From positions 827,011 through 891,010 of the forward strand of contig JAJQZP010000048.1 of assembly GCA_025403435.1 (NCBI GenBank): 64,000 bases of DNA, given 5' to 3'. The notes beneath the pieces were generated by a model. It was not told the DNA's origin. It worked only from the letters and a program-made list of their open reading frames with translations, and made no database searches. The position numbers were made by a program, and so were the translations under genes. The stretch is from Artocarpus heterophyllus. Taxonomy: Eukaryota; Streptophyta; Magnoliopsida; Rosales; Moraceae. Of this stretch, positions 24,091 through 34,560 are shown in pieces. Numbering within the stretch: the stretch's first letter is position 1; every line of letters starts with the position of its first letter.

Positions 24091-24400
24091 TGATTGGGAC
24101 TGCACTTCTTTCTATATGTGGAATTCAATTAATAAATGAAAAAATCACCATCCATAATATTGCCCTTGAAACTTATAATATAGATCTAGGTTTTTTTTTT
24201 TTTAAGATTTGTTAGAAAATCTTTATTTATTAAAAGGAATAAAGATTAGGACTAATTAGGACTGTTCTTCTTTCTATATGTCGAATTTAATGAATAAATT
24301 AAAAAAAAATCACCATCCATAATATTGCCCTAGAAACTTGTAATATAGATCTTGATTTTTTTTAATATTGGTTAGAAAATCTTTATTTGTTAAAATGAAT
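24091..24400. repeat. Tandem duplication, about 155-bp unit
   Basis: Copy 1 (about 24091-24240) and copy 2 (about 24253-24400) share CTTCTTTCTATATGT, then ATCACCATCCATAATATTGC, TATAATATAGATCT-like and TTAGAAAATCTTTATTT blocks in the same order. They differ mainly in poly-T length and scattered substitutions. Non-coding. Confidence 0.75.
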
Positions 24401-25091
24401 ATTTTTAACATCCATTCAAATACCTACTAAACTCAATTCAATTCAAATTTACATTTCTAAAAAACCAATCCAAACACCAACTCAAATTGAAAATCTCAAC
24501 TCAAACCATTCAATTTAATCCAAATCAATTTTATTTTAAACTTTTTCGACCCGAACTAACTATCCAAATGCCCTCTTAATATGTGTTGTTGTGGGCCATG
24601 GGGTGGGAAATTTGTAGAATCGGCCATCGGAGTAAAACCTGTTCATCCACTTTCTATTTGGTTTGGGACTCATCACCTCCTCCTGAAATTCCAACCAGTA
24701 GTTAAAATCTCTTTTTTTGTTTTGCATAAAAAAAAAATCTTCCTTGTGTATCTTCTCATGCTTCGAGTGAGTCGATGGGGTCAAGCTTACATCTCAAATT
24801 CCTAACTTGGGCAAACAAAATAGAATAAACTAAAAGAATAATAGAATTTAAATTTGGGATAGCTCTATTTTGAGGTCCGGAACTTTTATCCTAGAGAAAC
24901 GATGAGAATGTTAAGATTGTTCAACTAAATGTACGACAATGAAAATGTGAAAATTCTCAACAGCTAGCTAAAAAAGGAAACAAAAAATCTTAGAGAAAGA
25001 AAAAAAGGAAGAAAACAAAGACGTACAACGCTAAAAGAGACAAAAATAAATCTATAATATTACTATGAGCGAAGGGAAAAAACATATAAAT
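24401..25091. other. Intergenic, AT-rich
   Basis: Repetitive Asn/Thr-like low-complexity AT-rich sequence at 24410-24560; no gene recognised. Confidence 0.45.
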
Positions 25092-25245
25092 GGGCGTTTG
25101 GTATTGTTTTCAAAATAGAGGAAAATGTTTTTATTTTGAAAAAATGAAATTTTTTTAGGAATTGTGCTAAGAGTATTTTTAAAATTTTTGCCTTGAAAAA
25201 CATACGAAAACATTTCCAAAAATTTTGAGAACGAAACCAAACGGG
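25092..25245. mobile_element. Short hAT-like MITE
   Basis: GGGCGTTTGGTATTGTTTTC at the left and, inverted at the right, CCCGTTTGGTTTCGTTCTC, both continuing into CAAAAT, give terminal inverted repeats of about 25 bp around a 154-bp AT-rich body. GGGCGTTTGG-type ends are common in plant non-autonomous elements. No clear target duplication is visible. Confidence 0.55.
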
Positions 25246-25296
25246 ACCAAAATGTTCCATTATTAGCTTTTATTGAGCAAACTATTTAGGTAGGAA

Positions 25297-26014
25297 AGTC
25301 TAATTAGGGCCGGCAATTTGGGTCATGACACGATGACACGACACGAACCTGATACGAAAAATACGGGTTAGGGTTGGGAAAATAGGCCTCGGGTTGGAAT
25401 TGGGTCGAACCCGTCTGACCCGCACAAAAAATAGGTTGGGTTCGGGTCAACCCGAATCAACACAAAATCAACCCGAAATAACCCGTAAAAAATGTGTCGA
25501 AATAAGGTTGACTTGAAAATTAACCTGAAAATTGTTAATCAACCCGTGTTATCCAAATTGAACTCGTGTGACCTTAATGTAACCCATATAACATGAAATT
25601 AATTTTAATGTGTCAAATTAGTCTAACATTTGTTGTATATCCAACTTGACATGATTCTATTTTCTAGCATATTTGTTTTTGTTAAGCTTATACAAAGTTT
25701 TGTTAACTTTTTTGATGGTTTTGTTTTGTTGGGTTATTGTTTATTTTATAGGCTTATTGTTGGGTCTATCGTGTTGCAGGTCTATCGAGTTTAGCGGGTC
25801 AGTGTGTCGTATCAACACGAACATGTAAAAAGTAGTATATTGGCAGGTTGCACTGGTCGGGTCGGGTCGGGTCAACCCGTCTACACATCAGGTCATGTCC
25901 GGGTTGAGGTTTTTTGACCCGTCGGGTTCGGGTTGGCGTGTTGGCTGTTTATATAAGGGTTCAACCCGACCCGTACCCGACCCGTGGACCCAAATTGCCA
26001 CCCTTAAGTCTAAT
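25297..26014. mobile_element. Non-autonomous hAT-like element (702 bp) with 8-bp target duplication
   Basis: The element (25305-26006) has inverted ends TAGGGCCGGCAATTTGGGTC and, from the other side, TAAGGGTGGCAATTTGGGTC. The 8-bp direct repeat AGTCTAAT flanks it (25297-25304 and 26007-26014), as expected for hAT transposition. The subterminal parts are full of GGGTT/AACCC-type short repeats in both orientations. It has no transposase. Confidence 0.85.
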
Positions 26015-27597
26015 ATACTTTCAGGGTAAAAAATGAGTTTAATTTCAGCTCTAGAACTTCACTTGATTCTTTCTGTATTTAGTCGTCTTCTTTTCTCTTC
26101 TCATATATATTGCTTATATTAAAAATGTTTTTGATAATATTGGTGTTATGATTGAACTTTTTTTTTTTTTTTCTCTCCCACTAAACTAGGACAACGCCCT
26201 TCTGGATTAGTAGCAAATTTAAAGGCTATTGCTACGTATATAACAATAAATGAATGAAGGTATGCTAGCTAGCGCAATTAATTAGCTAGATAGAGTAAAT
26301 TGTGCAAATTGTTCCAAGTGGAAGTACCGTTTTATAATAACGAACGACAATCCTTGATACCATTTTGATGAAAAGGAGAGTTTCCAAACCAGCCGAAATT
26401 AATTGATCATAAAAACTTGCTGCCTAAATGCTTGATCTTCACGACTAGATATCAGATTAGCGGATATATCGATAATTAATTAAAATTTTTAGCTCCTAAC
26501 TCCGTGAAAATCGTATAAGTAAATTCCTAATAAACTAACTTAATTAAAAACAGAACAACACAACTTAAAAAAAAAAAAAAAAAAGTGGACAGTATTAGAA
26601 AATGAACCTACCAAAGTGGCTAGACATATTGAACCAACTATCACATTTTTGAGAGATTTGATGAGAGGGCCACTTCATGGGGAAAGTCCATGGATGCACC
26701 ATTAATTATTAATCTAGAACAACAAGAATGGGTGATGGGGCTAAGACTCATATGGTACAAAATTGCATTTCCAAGTTGGCAAATAGAGATGGGGTAGGAG
26801 TCCTCCATACACACGCGCGCGCGTACACATATATACATTCATGTATGAATATATACCTTCTTGAATTTTTTTTCCTAAAATTAGTTCTATATAAATGTTT
26901 ATGTATACATCTCTAAAGAAAATTTGCAGTTGTAGGTAGGGTCTAATGCTATTAGTATTAGTCCTTATAAAAGTGATGCTAATTATAATAAACTCTAATT
27001 ACGAAAGTGGTCATAATTAAATATGTTTGGGGGTATTATATATTAATCAAGTAGTTGACGGTAGACATGTGATTTCTCTTCTCTGTAAAATTTTTCATGT
27101 GATGGATCGAGGTCCGTGGCAGTCCATGTGATTTGGTCTGCAACATGATCGACACATGATTGGAGATTACAAAACAAGTAATGAATAAGAGCATGTAATA
27201 CCATAATAATTGTTTGTACAGAATTATAGCATCCGTCGACTGGGATACAGACTTTAAAACTCTAGTTAATTGTAAAATGTAATTAAAATGAAAATGACAT
27301 AAGAAATAGGAAATAAAAATGACAAAAGGAAAGGTCCTATTTAATTTGCTGGTTCGAATTGAGTTGATTTGATTTTTTTTTTTTTTAATTTAAACATTGT
27401 GTGATTTAAACTATAGTTTGAACTTGACATTTGAATGTACAGTAAAATTTGCGAGTATTTGTTTGGAAAACATGGTGTGATTTAGCAAATTAAAAAAAAC
27501 AAAAATTTAAAAGAATATAAAAGAAATGAAATTTGAATTTTAAATTGTATGTATATAATTTATTTTAGTAAAAAGAAAGTATATCGAATGCATGCAA
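26015..27597. other. Intergenic, AT-rich
   Basis: Poly-A runs (26568-26584) and a short CG/TA alternating patch (26813-26830). I see no gene. Confidence 0.5.
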
Positions 27598-27795
27598 AAC
27601 ACTGTAGATAATAGGTTATAAGGGAAATGAATGGAACGCCTGGTAAAGGAAGGAGAATAATAATAATAATAATAATAATAAGGGAGAGAGAGTTACAACA
27701 CACTGTAGATGATAGGTTACTAGTGACATGAATGGAACGCCTGGTGAAGGAAGGAGAATTAAAAAGAATGATAATAAGAGAGAGAGAGAGAGAGG
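27598..27795. repeat. Tandem duplication with microsatellites
   Basis: Two copies of CACTGTAGATRATAGGTTA followed by ATGAATGGAACGCCTGGT and GAAGGAAGGAGAAT start near 27598 and 27698. Copy 1 is followed by an (AAT)n run and GA repeats, copy 2 by a GA run (27777-27794). Confidence 0.8.
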
Positions 27796-29640
27796 ATTTG
27801 CACCGTGGAGAATGGGCATGGATGGGCCAAATGTGAGGAAGAGATCAACTTAGAGTTGGGGCAATTCAACTCTATTTAAGTCAAGTTTCAAACTAGAATT
27901 TTAGGAACAATTTGGATTAGGCTAAATGGTATGAATATGTGAAACAAACGCGAAAAATATATATTTTAAAAAATTATAGTTGATAGAATTTTTACAAAAC
28001 TAATTAAAACTAAAAGAGCAAGTTTTAAAAATAAAAAATAACAAATTTATTAGATAAAAAAAACTTTACCAAGTCAATTTTCTATTTTCTCCTATCTAGG
28101 AAAACTATTTTTAAAACCTCTCATCTACTTCAATTATTTAGTATAAAAACAATATTTACTTAAATCACCCATGTATTTCTTGTTCGGCATAATAGATGAG
28201 AGATAAAATGAGTTGTTGAAAAATTATCTTTTTACATGATGAGTTGTACTATTTTAAGTAACTATATCTTGTTTTAATTAGTGTGATAACCTTTTTTCTT
28301 TTCTTTTTTTGGTCCTAGAATCTCTTCATTTGCGGAAGGATTAAAGCTGACAAAGAGTATGGTGATCTAATTGAAAGTGCATATAATTACTGCAATGGAA
28401 TCCCCAGTCTGATTTTTAAGTAACTACTTTATACACACACATGCCTCAAATAATAGATCGTAGAAAGTTTTTAGAATCAGATAACAAATCTTTAATTTAG
28501 ATTCTATTTGTTTTTTTTTTTTTTTAAAAAGAGAGGGAGAAAGAGGCAAACATAATTTTTTTGAAACTTTTTTAAGCAAATAACATATTTTAAAATATAA
28601 TAAATAGCATATTTTCATGGAAATAATATATTTTTCTATGAACATAAATAATTTATTAATTTTTAATAGACAGATATTTTTATAAATAATTTATCTATTA
28701 GGTAAAAAAATAATTACCAATAAATATAAAATATAAGTTCCCTCAACGAAAATCCCTCGACTTCTTTCCCTTCTTTCTTTAGCAAAGATTGAGGTAGAAA
28801 TGAGGATGGTTTTGGAAGCAAAGATAGGACGGAAAAACATTCCTCAGCCCGTTCCGTCTCTTTGCCATCCCTACAACGTTATGTCGAGTTGACAAAGGGG
28901 ATTATGTTTGCGCAAAATCTAAAGATCGTTTTCCTACGCCTGAATGCAAGTTGAAAGCTAGGTGATACAAGGAGAGTAAGCCGCCGATCAAATTATTATG
29001 CATAAATTTTGATGAGGTTTTGCGGCATCTTTATTATTTGCAGACTATATATTACATGAAGTTGATAACAAGTTCATGAGCATAACTGACCCTTCAAGAA
29101 GTGGTTCCAATCATTTGAGGGTCGTAGTACTAGACCATGGTTTCATTTTTTTCATTTGGAATGCTTTATCATGTTGACATATATTATTCCAATCTTGAAA
29201 GTTCTCCAATTGCCTAATATGTAGCTTATTTAAACTCTATTTATTGTTGCTTCTATACCATTATTATGTTTTTTCACCTTAGTGAAACATTTCAACAATT
29301 GATTGAGCAGGAGTCTCTTCAGAATCACAGGATTTTTTCTCCCAAATCGTTATTAAAAAAAAAATTAATTGATGCTTAAAAGGTCATAAAATTCCCAAGC
29401 CATCAGTTGTAACTGAATTATGAACTAGTCTGAAGCAATAGCATTCTGTGTTTGGGACAGTAATTTAAACTCTAGAGTTTAACCGCAAATAATATAAAGT
29501 CCTATCATGCTATAATGTTGCATAATGATCACTTTGAGACTTGTTTGGAACCTTCTGGCACACACGCTTGTCCCAAATTGTCCAAGTATTAGAGTAGATG
29601 CTGAAACGTTTCCATTTTCCAAACGATTCTATAGCTGTCA
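27796..29640. other. Intergenic, AT-rich
   Basis: No gene, RNA or transposon structure that I can support. The right end borders sequence that is duplicated at 33557. Confidence 0.45.
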
Positions 29641-30178
29641 AGCTCCACTCACCTGTAGTTCTCACCAATTTTCTGTTATATAATCCTCTACCAAACTAAA
29701 TTAATATGAGATTTGTGTTCATAACAAGATCCCACAAATAAAATACTTCAAATAATTTGAAAAGAAAATAGTAAGTTAAAAAGGTTTACCATATTGTTCT
29801 GTTTTATGATCTAATATATTATATAATTTTATTATCTGTACTTTTTCTAAGAATGAATACTTGGCAGATAGAGGGGGGAACAATGGTAATTTGGCTGCAT
29901 TCACCTTTTTATTCGAACACTTACTAGTTACGGCTATCTAGTAAAGAAAGATTACAAAGTCAGGAAACAAGCACAACTTTATCTTCGTTAACAAAACAAT
30001 AATGGAAACCCATATACTCAACACCAGAAAACGATAAAAACAAAAAAAAAATCTTAAAAGTTAATAACATATTCACTTTACATGATTTACTATGCTCAAA
30101 CAAGGGTTTGAGAATTACCATCTGGATTGCCTTAGCTCTACAGGGCACAACTGGCTCGTTCATGTCTTCATTTTTTTC

Positions 30179-32377
30179 CTACTTGATGTATTGAGAGAGC
30201 CACCTAAAGCCTTCACCATAACCCATCTTGCGGACAATGCTGCACATGAAGACCTCGAGGGGTCGGACATTGGTGTCAGCCAAATTGACTTTCCCCTTGC
30301 CGGTGGTGAAGTTGGTAAGGCCCATGTGGTAACGCAACTCGTCCTCCGAGGCTGCGTAAGGCAAGTCGATCTTGTTCCCCAATATTAGGAAGGGGACATT
30401 GGCCAGCGACTCATCGGACAGGAGGGCATCAAGCTCCTTTTTGGACTCGGCAAGCCTCTCCTTGTCATTGGCGTCAACAAGGTACACCACAGCATCCACC
30501 TAAATGGTCAAAATAAACAGAGTGAGCAACAATGTTTCATGTCGTGAAAGGGAACTAGAAATCTTCATCTCGAAGTTTCAAACCGAAAATAAAAGCTAGG
30601 CTTAGTCCAATGTGATACAAAGGTTCAGGCTTTTCAATGGCAGTATGATACAAACGTTTAGCCACTCTTCTAGACAAGAAGTTTTTCATCCGTTTCTACA
30701 AGGGGTAAATTGTGACTCCAGTCCCAATCTTTGGAAAGTGTCGCATTTATGTCCCCACTCCTCAATGGTTAAAATGTGCCACGTGGGGTCCAAAATAACG
30801 AAAACAGTTCACAGATTTGGATGGAAGAGCCTTATGTGCACCATTTTTGTTACCTTACCCATGCGATAGATTTTAACAACTGAAGATCTAAGAAGAAATT
30901 ATTTGATACCTGACAGGTACCTCTCGTGCATGCATAGGCCCTAAGTTCAGGGAAATTGGGTTTCAGTTCTCTAAGGAACAAGAGCCTAGGCAATCCTGCT
31001 AATATTGGAGAATCCCCGTTTCTTCAGCCACTACCCATTGGGTTCTAGATTTGTACATACGACTCCTATCTTATTTGCATTTTTGCAATTTTTACTATTG
31101 AAATTCTGCTTTCTCAACTACAGCTGCAGGAGAAAAGATCAGTTCTGTTGACCAACAATTAAAAAGTTGGGGACCTGAACTGCCGCTTTCCCTTTCTACG
31201 ATATATACGTGCATGTACAAATTAGAAAGGAAAAGTTTTAAACAGTTAATACTCTCTCCCTGATTGAACACATTGAAAAATAAAGTTTTAGATTTGGAAG
31301 AGCATTTATTTTACACAGGCCATGTCAATAGCCAAACATAATTAAGTTCTGTATAATTAAGTGATAAATTATGACACCAAACCATAAAAAGTAGGTCAAT
31401 CAAAGAAAAAAAAAGCTTATCAACCAACCGTCCTCACAACACAAACTTCATTGTTTTTGACGAGAAAATATTATATGACGGTATTTGAATTCAAACAACT
31501 GAAAAATGCTTCCACCGCTTAAGGTTCATTTTGCATAACTTTTGCTTAGGCTTGTGATTTCATGCAAGAGAAGACAAAGAAGAAGTAAAAAGCTACGATT
31601 TTTCAGTAAGTGTTTGAAATGGTATTTTGGAAAAGCTTAACACGACATTGTTGAAGTTCTTGTATAAGTTTTAATGTATTCACACAAGAACTTTCTTGAA
31701 GAACAACATTTTGCAACAAAGATCATTCAAATACTTTCAGAAATAAAATCAAGAAACAAAAACTGGCTTTTGAACACAACCCCTTATAGGCCGTTTGACA
31801 CACTGGTTCGAACCATGCACAGTGTAAATCTAGGTAAAGCAAAATGCACTCACACTACAATATTTGAATTCATTTCCCAACCTAATTCCTTCACAAAAAT
31901 TAATATGAGACAGTTTTTATCTCCAAGAAATTACAATTTTTAAAAGAACCCATATAGTATCACTAGTTAATTGATTGATTAATGAAAATACCTTGGCGTA
32001 ATAGTCCTTCCAAACTCTGCGAGCGATCTGGTGACCACCCAAATCAAAGGCTTTGAACTTGATTTTCCCGATGCTCAACTCCTCCGAGGTTGGGTACTGT
32101 GTCGGCTGGTGCTGAACTAATCTCTTCACCACCAAAAAAAAAAAAAACCCCTTAAATCTAAGAAGAAGAAATTCCTCACCAAAAAAAAAAAAAGAAAAAT
32201 AATTGAAAATTGAAAATTTCACTTCAATGAGTTACTAAAAATACTAACCTCGTCCTTCAACATGTGAAGCAAGGTAGTCTTTCCGGAATTATCAAGCCCC
32301 AGAAACAAGATCTTCGCTTCCTTTTGCCAGAGACCCAGCGACGCCAGAATTCCGTAGAACCAATCCACCAGAAACAT
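30179..32377 (-). CDS. SAR1: SAR1-type small GTPase (COPII coat)
   Basis: Three coding exons, 32377-32249 (43 codons), 32123-31992 (44 codons) and 30499-30179 (106 codons plus TAG), all phase 0 with GT...AG introns, give 193 aa, the usual SAR1 length. SAR1 is the GTPase that starts COPII vesicle formation at ER exit sites. Visible features: an N-terminal amphipathic, Trp/Phe/Leu-rich helix ([17 protein letters not shown]) that inserts in the ER membrane in place of a myristoylated Gly; P-loop [22 protein letters not shown] (switch 1 region); DLGGH (switch 2); NKID guanine-specificity motif; C-terminal [17 protein letters not shown]1 lacks the Gln of most small GTPases at switch 2 and has His there, as seen here. 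No broken sites; likely functional. Which SAR1 paralogue it is cannot be told. Confidence 0.97.
30500..31991 (-). other. Intron 2 of the SAR1 gene (1,492 bp)
   Basis: Bounded by the donor at 31991 (GTATTTTC on the minus strand) and the acceptor ending TTTAG at 30500. Contains AT-rich sequence and a stretch at 30690-30830 of a kind often seen in plant repeats, but no defined element and no second gene. Confidence 0.85.
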
Positions 32378-32596
32378 CTTCCTCCTCTCTCTTTTTCGTT
32401 CTGATTAATTAATTTCTCGAAAAAAGGAAAAAAAATTCACGCTGAAATAAAATTTCACAGGAATCAATTTTCTCGAGAAAACGAGGGAAATCGCCGGATT
32501 GATGTTTCCTTTTCTCGGGACTCTATTTTTTGGTCGGTATCATATAGATGCCGACGGGAAAGAGCGAAAAAGAGAGGATTACTGGCGACGGGTTTG

Positions 32597-32787
32597 GCCG
32601 GTGAGAGGAGGTGAACTTTGGTGTCGTTTTATTGTGCTGATGCGGGTATTTGAATGGGTGACTGAGAATAGCCGGTCGCCGGGCTACTTTAGCCGGTGAG
32701 AGGAGGTAAGCTTTGGTGTCGTTTTTTTGTGCTGACGTGGGTTAATTGAATGGGTGACTGAGAATAGCCGGTTGCAGGACTACTTGA
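32597..32787. repeat. 95-bp tandem duplication upstream of SAR1
   Basis: Two copies (starting at 32598 and 32693) share CCGGTGAGAGGAGGT, CTTTGGTGTCGTTTT, TTGTGCTGA, GAATGGGTGACTGAGAATAG and CCGG in the same order. They lie about 220-410 bp upstream of the SAR1 start codon. Confidence 0.9.
32733..32740 (-). promoter_or_regulatory. CCACGTCA element, possible UPR/bZIP site
   Basis: In the SAR1 sense strand the outer copy of the duplication reads CCACGTCA, an ACGT-core site matching the core of the plant unfolded-protein-response element (CCACGTCATC). The inner copy has CCGCATCA at the same place and so lacks the core. Binding is inferred only. Confidence 0.35.
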
Positions 32788-32903
32788 GCTGAGGTGGAGG
32801 GATGTGATTGGATTGTAGGTGTCATTTTAAATTTTTTATTATTATTTTTATTTGGTCTTTGTAGGCGTCGTTATGTCCAATTTGGATCCTCGTGGGAAAG
32901 TGA

Positions 32904-32951
32904 TTTTTTTTTTTTTTTTTTTTTTTTTTGGGGGGGTGGGGGTGGGGGTGG
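32904..32951 (+). other. Poly-T tract followed by a G-rich, quadruplex-capable tract
   Basis: A run of 26 T (32904-32929) is followed directly by G7-T-G5-T-G5-T-GG (32930-32951). Four or more GGG runs with one-base loops are available. The tract lies about 550 bp upstream of the SAR1 start codon. Confidence 0.85.
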
Positions 32952-32959
32952 AGTCAAGG

Positions 32960-33498
32960 TGTTGTCTTTGGAGGAACAAATTAGCAAATGCTTACATGGA
33001 TTCACCTTAAATTATTAGGATTAGTTATCTTACAATTAACTCCACTTTATTTCTTAGAAAGGAAAAAAAAAAAAAAGAGAGAATTTTTACAATGGAGAAA
33101 AGCAATTTTATTCCACCAGTGAATATTAACTTTTAAAGGATTAAATCTACAAGTAGAAACACCTATGTATCACGTGCTATAAATTTTTAATGTGGATAGT
33201 TACAAATCAAACTATTAAAGTCTTAATTAGATGGTTAAAACATCATGCACTATCGATAAAACAAAATTTTCTTCTCCGCTCTCAGAATTCTTAAAAAATT
33301 AATAATCACCATCTATTACAGATATAGGTCCCAAATTTTTTTGTATATATATATATAATGATCATCACGGAGAGATAAACAGATTTTCTCAACTACAATC
33401 TTTTATTGGATTGTCTAATTATTGATATTTCTTCCCTCAAGAAATATAATTATTGTTATCTTTGAAGAAAAAAACACAAATATATAATTTTTTTTAGC
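32960..33498. other. Intergenic, AT-rich
   Basis: No gene recognised; the right border is a CACTA-like terminus. Confidence 0.45.
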
Positions 33499-33513
33499 AC
33501 TACTACAAAAGGT
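33499..33513 (+). mobile_element. CACTA-like terminus
   Basis: CACTACTACAAAAGG matches the terminal repeat of plant CACTA (En/Spm) elements. It is followed by GTATTTTAAAAAATACC, a short palindrome. No matching inverted end was found on the right. Confidence 0.5.
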
Positions 33514-33556
33514 ATTTTAAAAAATACCATTAGAATGTTTAAGTAATTATAGAAGT

Positions 33557-34383
33557 TAACAATAATCATAAAAATTCTCACCTACCTAAATTAATATGGG
33601 AAGTGTGTTTTATACCAATATCCCTCATACAAAATACTCCAAAATTATTTGAAAAGAAAATCTTAAGATCATTTTTGAGTCGAAAGAAAAAGTTTACGAT
33701 ATTGTTTGTTTTATGTTCTAATTTATAATATTATTTAATCTTATGTATTTATTTTTTGTGAACAATGCAAAGCTCTCATATGCTGCAACATAAAAACTTT
33801 CATATACTACAATTCTCAAATCTAAACTGATGGTTTAAACTATTCTCACAAACACCCGTAAGATTCAATACTTGGTGGCGAGTGAAGAAATAGTAAATTG
33901 GCTGAATAGTCGGACGCTTGCTAGTTAATGCTATATCTTGTAAAAAAAAAATGATAAATAAAAAACAAACAGAACTTTATCTATCAGTAACCAAAACCAT
34001 AATAGAATTAGAAATAGATAAACTCAACAATAGAAAACTGCTCTAGATGTCCAAGCTACAAACAAAAATAAAACCTTAAAAGCTATAACATATTCAATTT
34101 ACATGACACACTATGCTCAAACATGGTTTTGAGCAAAATTACCATCTAAATTGGCCTGAGCTTTGATAAGCACAACTGTCTCATTCACGCCTACATTTTT
34201 TTGTTTCCTACTAGATGTATTGGGAGAGCCACCTAAAGCCGTCACCATAACCTATCTTGCAGCCAATGTTGCGCGTGATGACCTTAAGGGGTCAGACATT
34301 GGTGTGAGCCAAATTGATTTTTTCCTTGGGGTTGGTGACGTTGGTGAGGCCCATGTGGTAATGCAACTCGTCCTCTAAGGCCG
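33557..34383 (-). pseudogene. Truncated SAR1 copy: exon 3 end plus 3' flank
   Basis: The segment is a diverged duplicate of about 29640-30357, covering the last ~60 codons of SAR1 and several hundred bp downstream. On the minus strand it begins in the equivalent of ASEDELRYH and ends [13 protein letters not shown] followed by a stop. An in-frame TGA interrupts it where the functional gene has CGA (Arg in NVRPLEV). There is no P-loop region, no promoter and no start. It stops abruptly at 34383, one base before a CACTA-like terminus. Confidence 0.9.
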
Positions 34384-34560
34384 CCACTACTACAAAAATT
34401 GTTTTTAATGTTGGTCAAGAATGTTGTAAAGAATTTTTAACAACGGTATTTGTACCTACATTGAAGTAAATATGATTAAAAATTAATATTTTTAACAACG
34501 GTTAAAATCCGTTGTTAATAACAGTTGTTAAAGATGATCAAAGACATGAGTTAAATGGTA
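34384..34560 (+). mobile_element. CACTA-like 5' terminus and subterminal repeats
   Basis: CACTACTACAAAAATTG at 34385 is followed by repeats of the AACAACGGTTAAAATCCGTTGTT type, the palindromic subterminal repeats usual in plant CACTA elements. The other end and the transposase are not found in the following 1.7 kb, so this is a fragment or a strongly rearranged copy. Confidence 0.7.

Noticed and set aside
25340..25480. Interstitial telomeric repeat (GGGTTAGGG-like).
   Set aside because: The repeats are irregular and in both orientations inside a hAT MITE; the plant telomere unit TTTAGGG is not tandemly present.
30092..30388. A 98-codon plus-strand open frame, with a related one at 34163-34378.
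   Set aside because: Both are antisense shadows of SAR1 exon 3 and its pseudogene copy.
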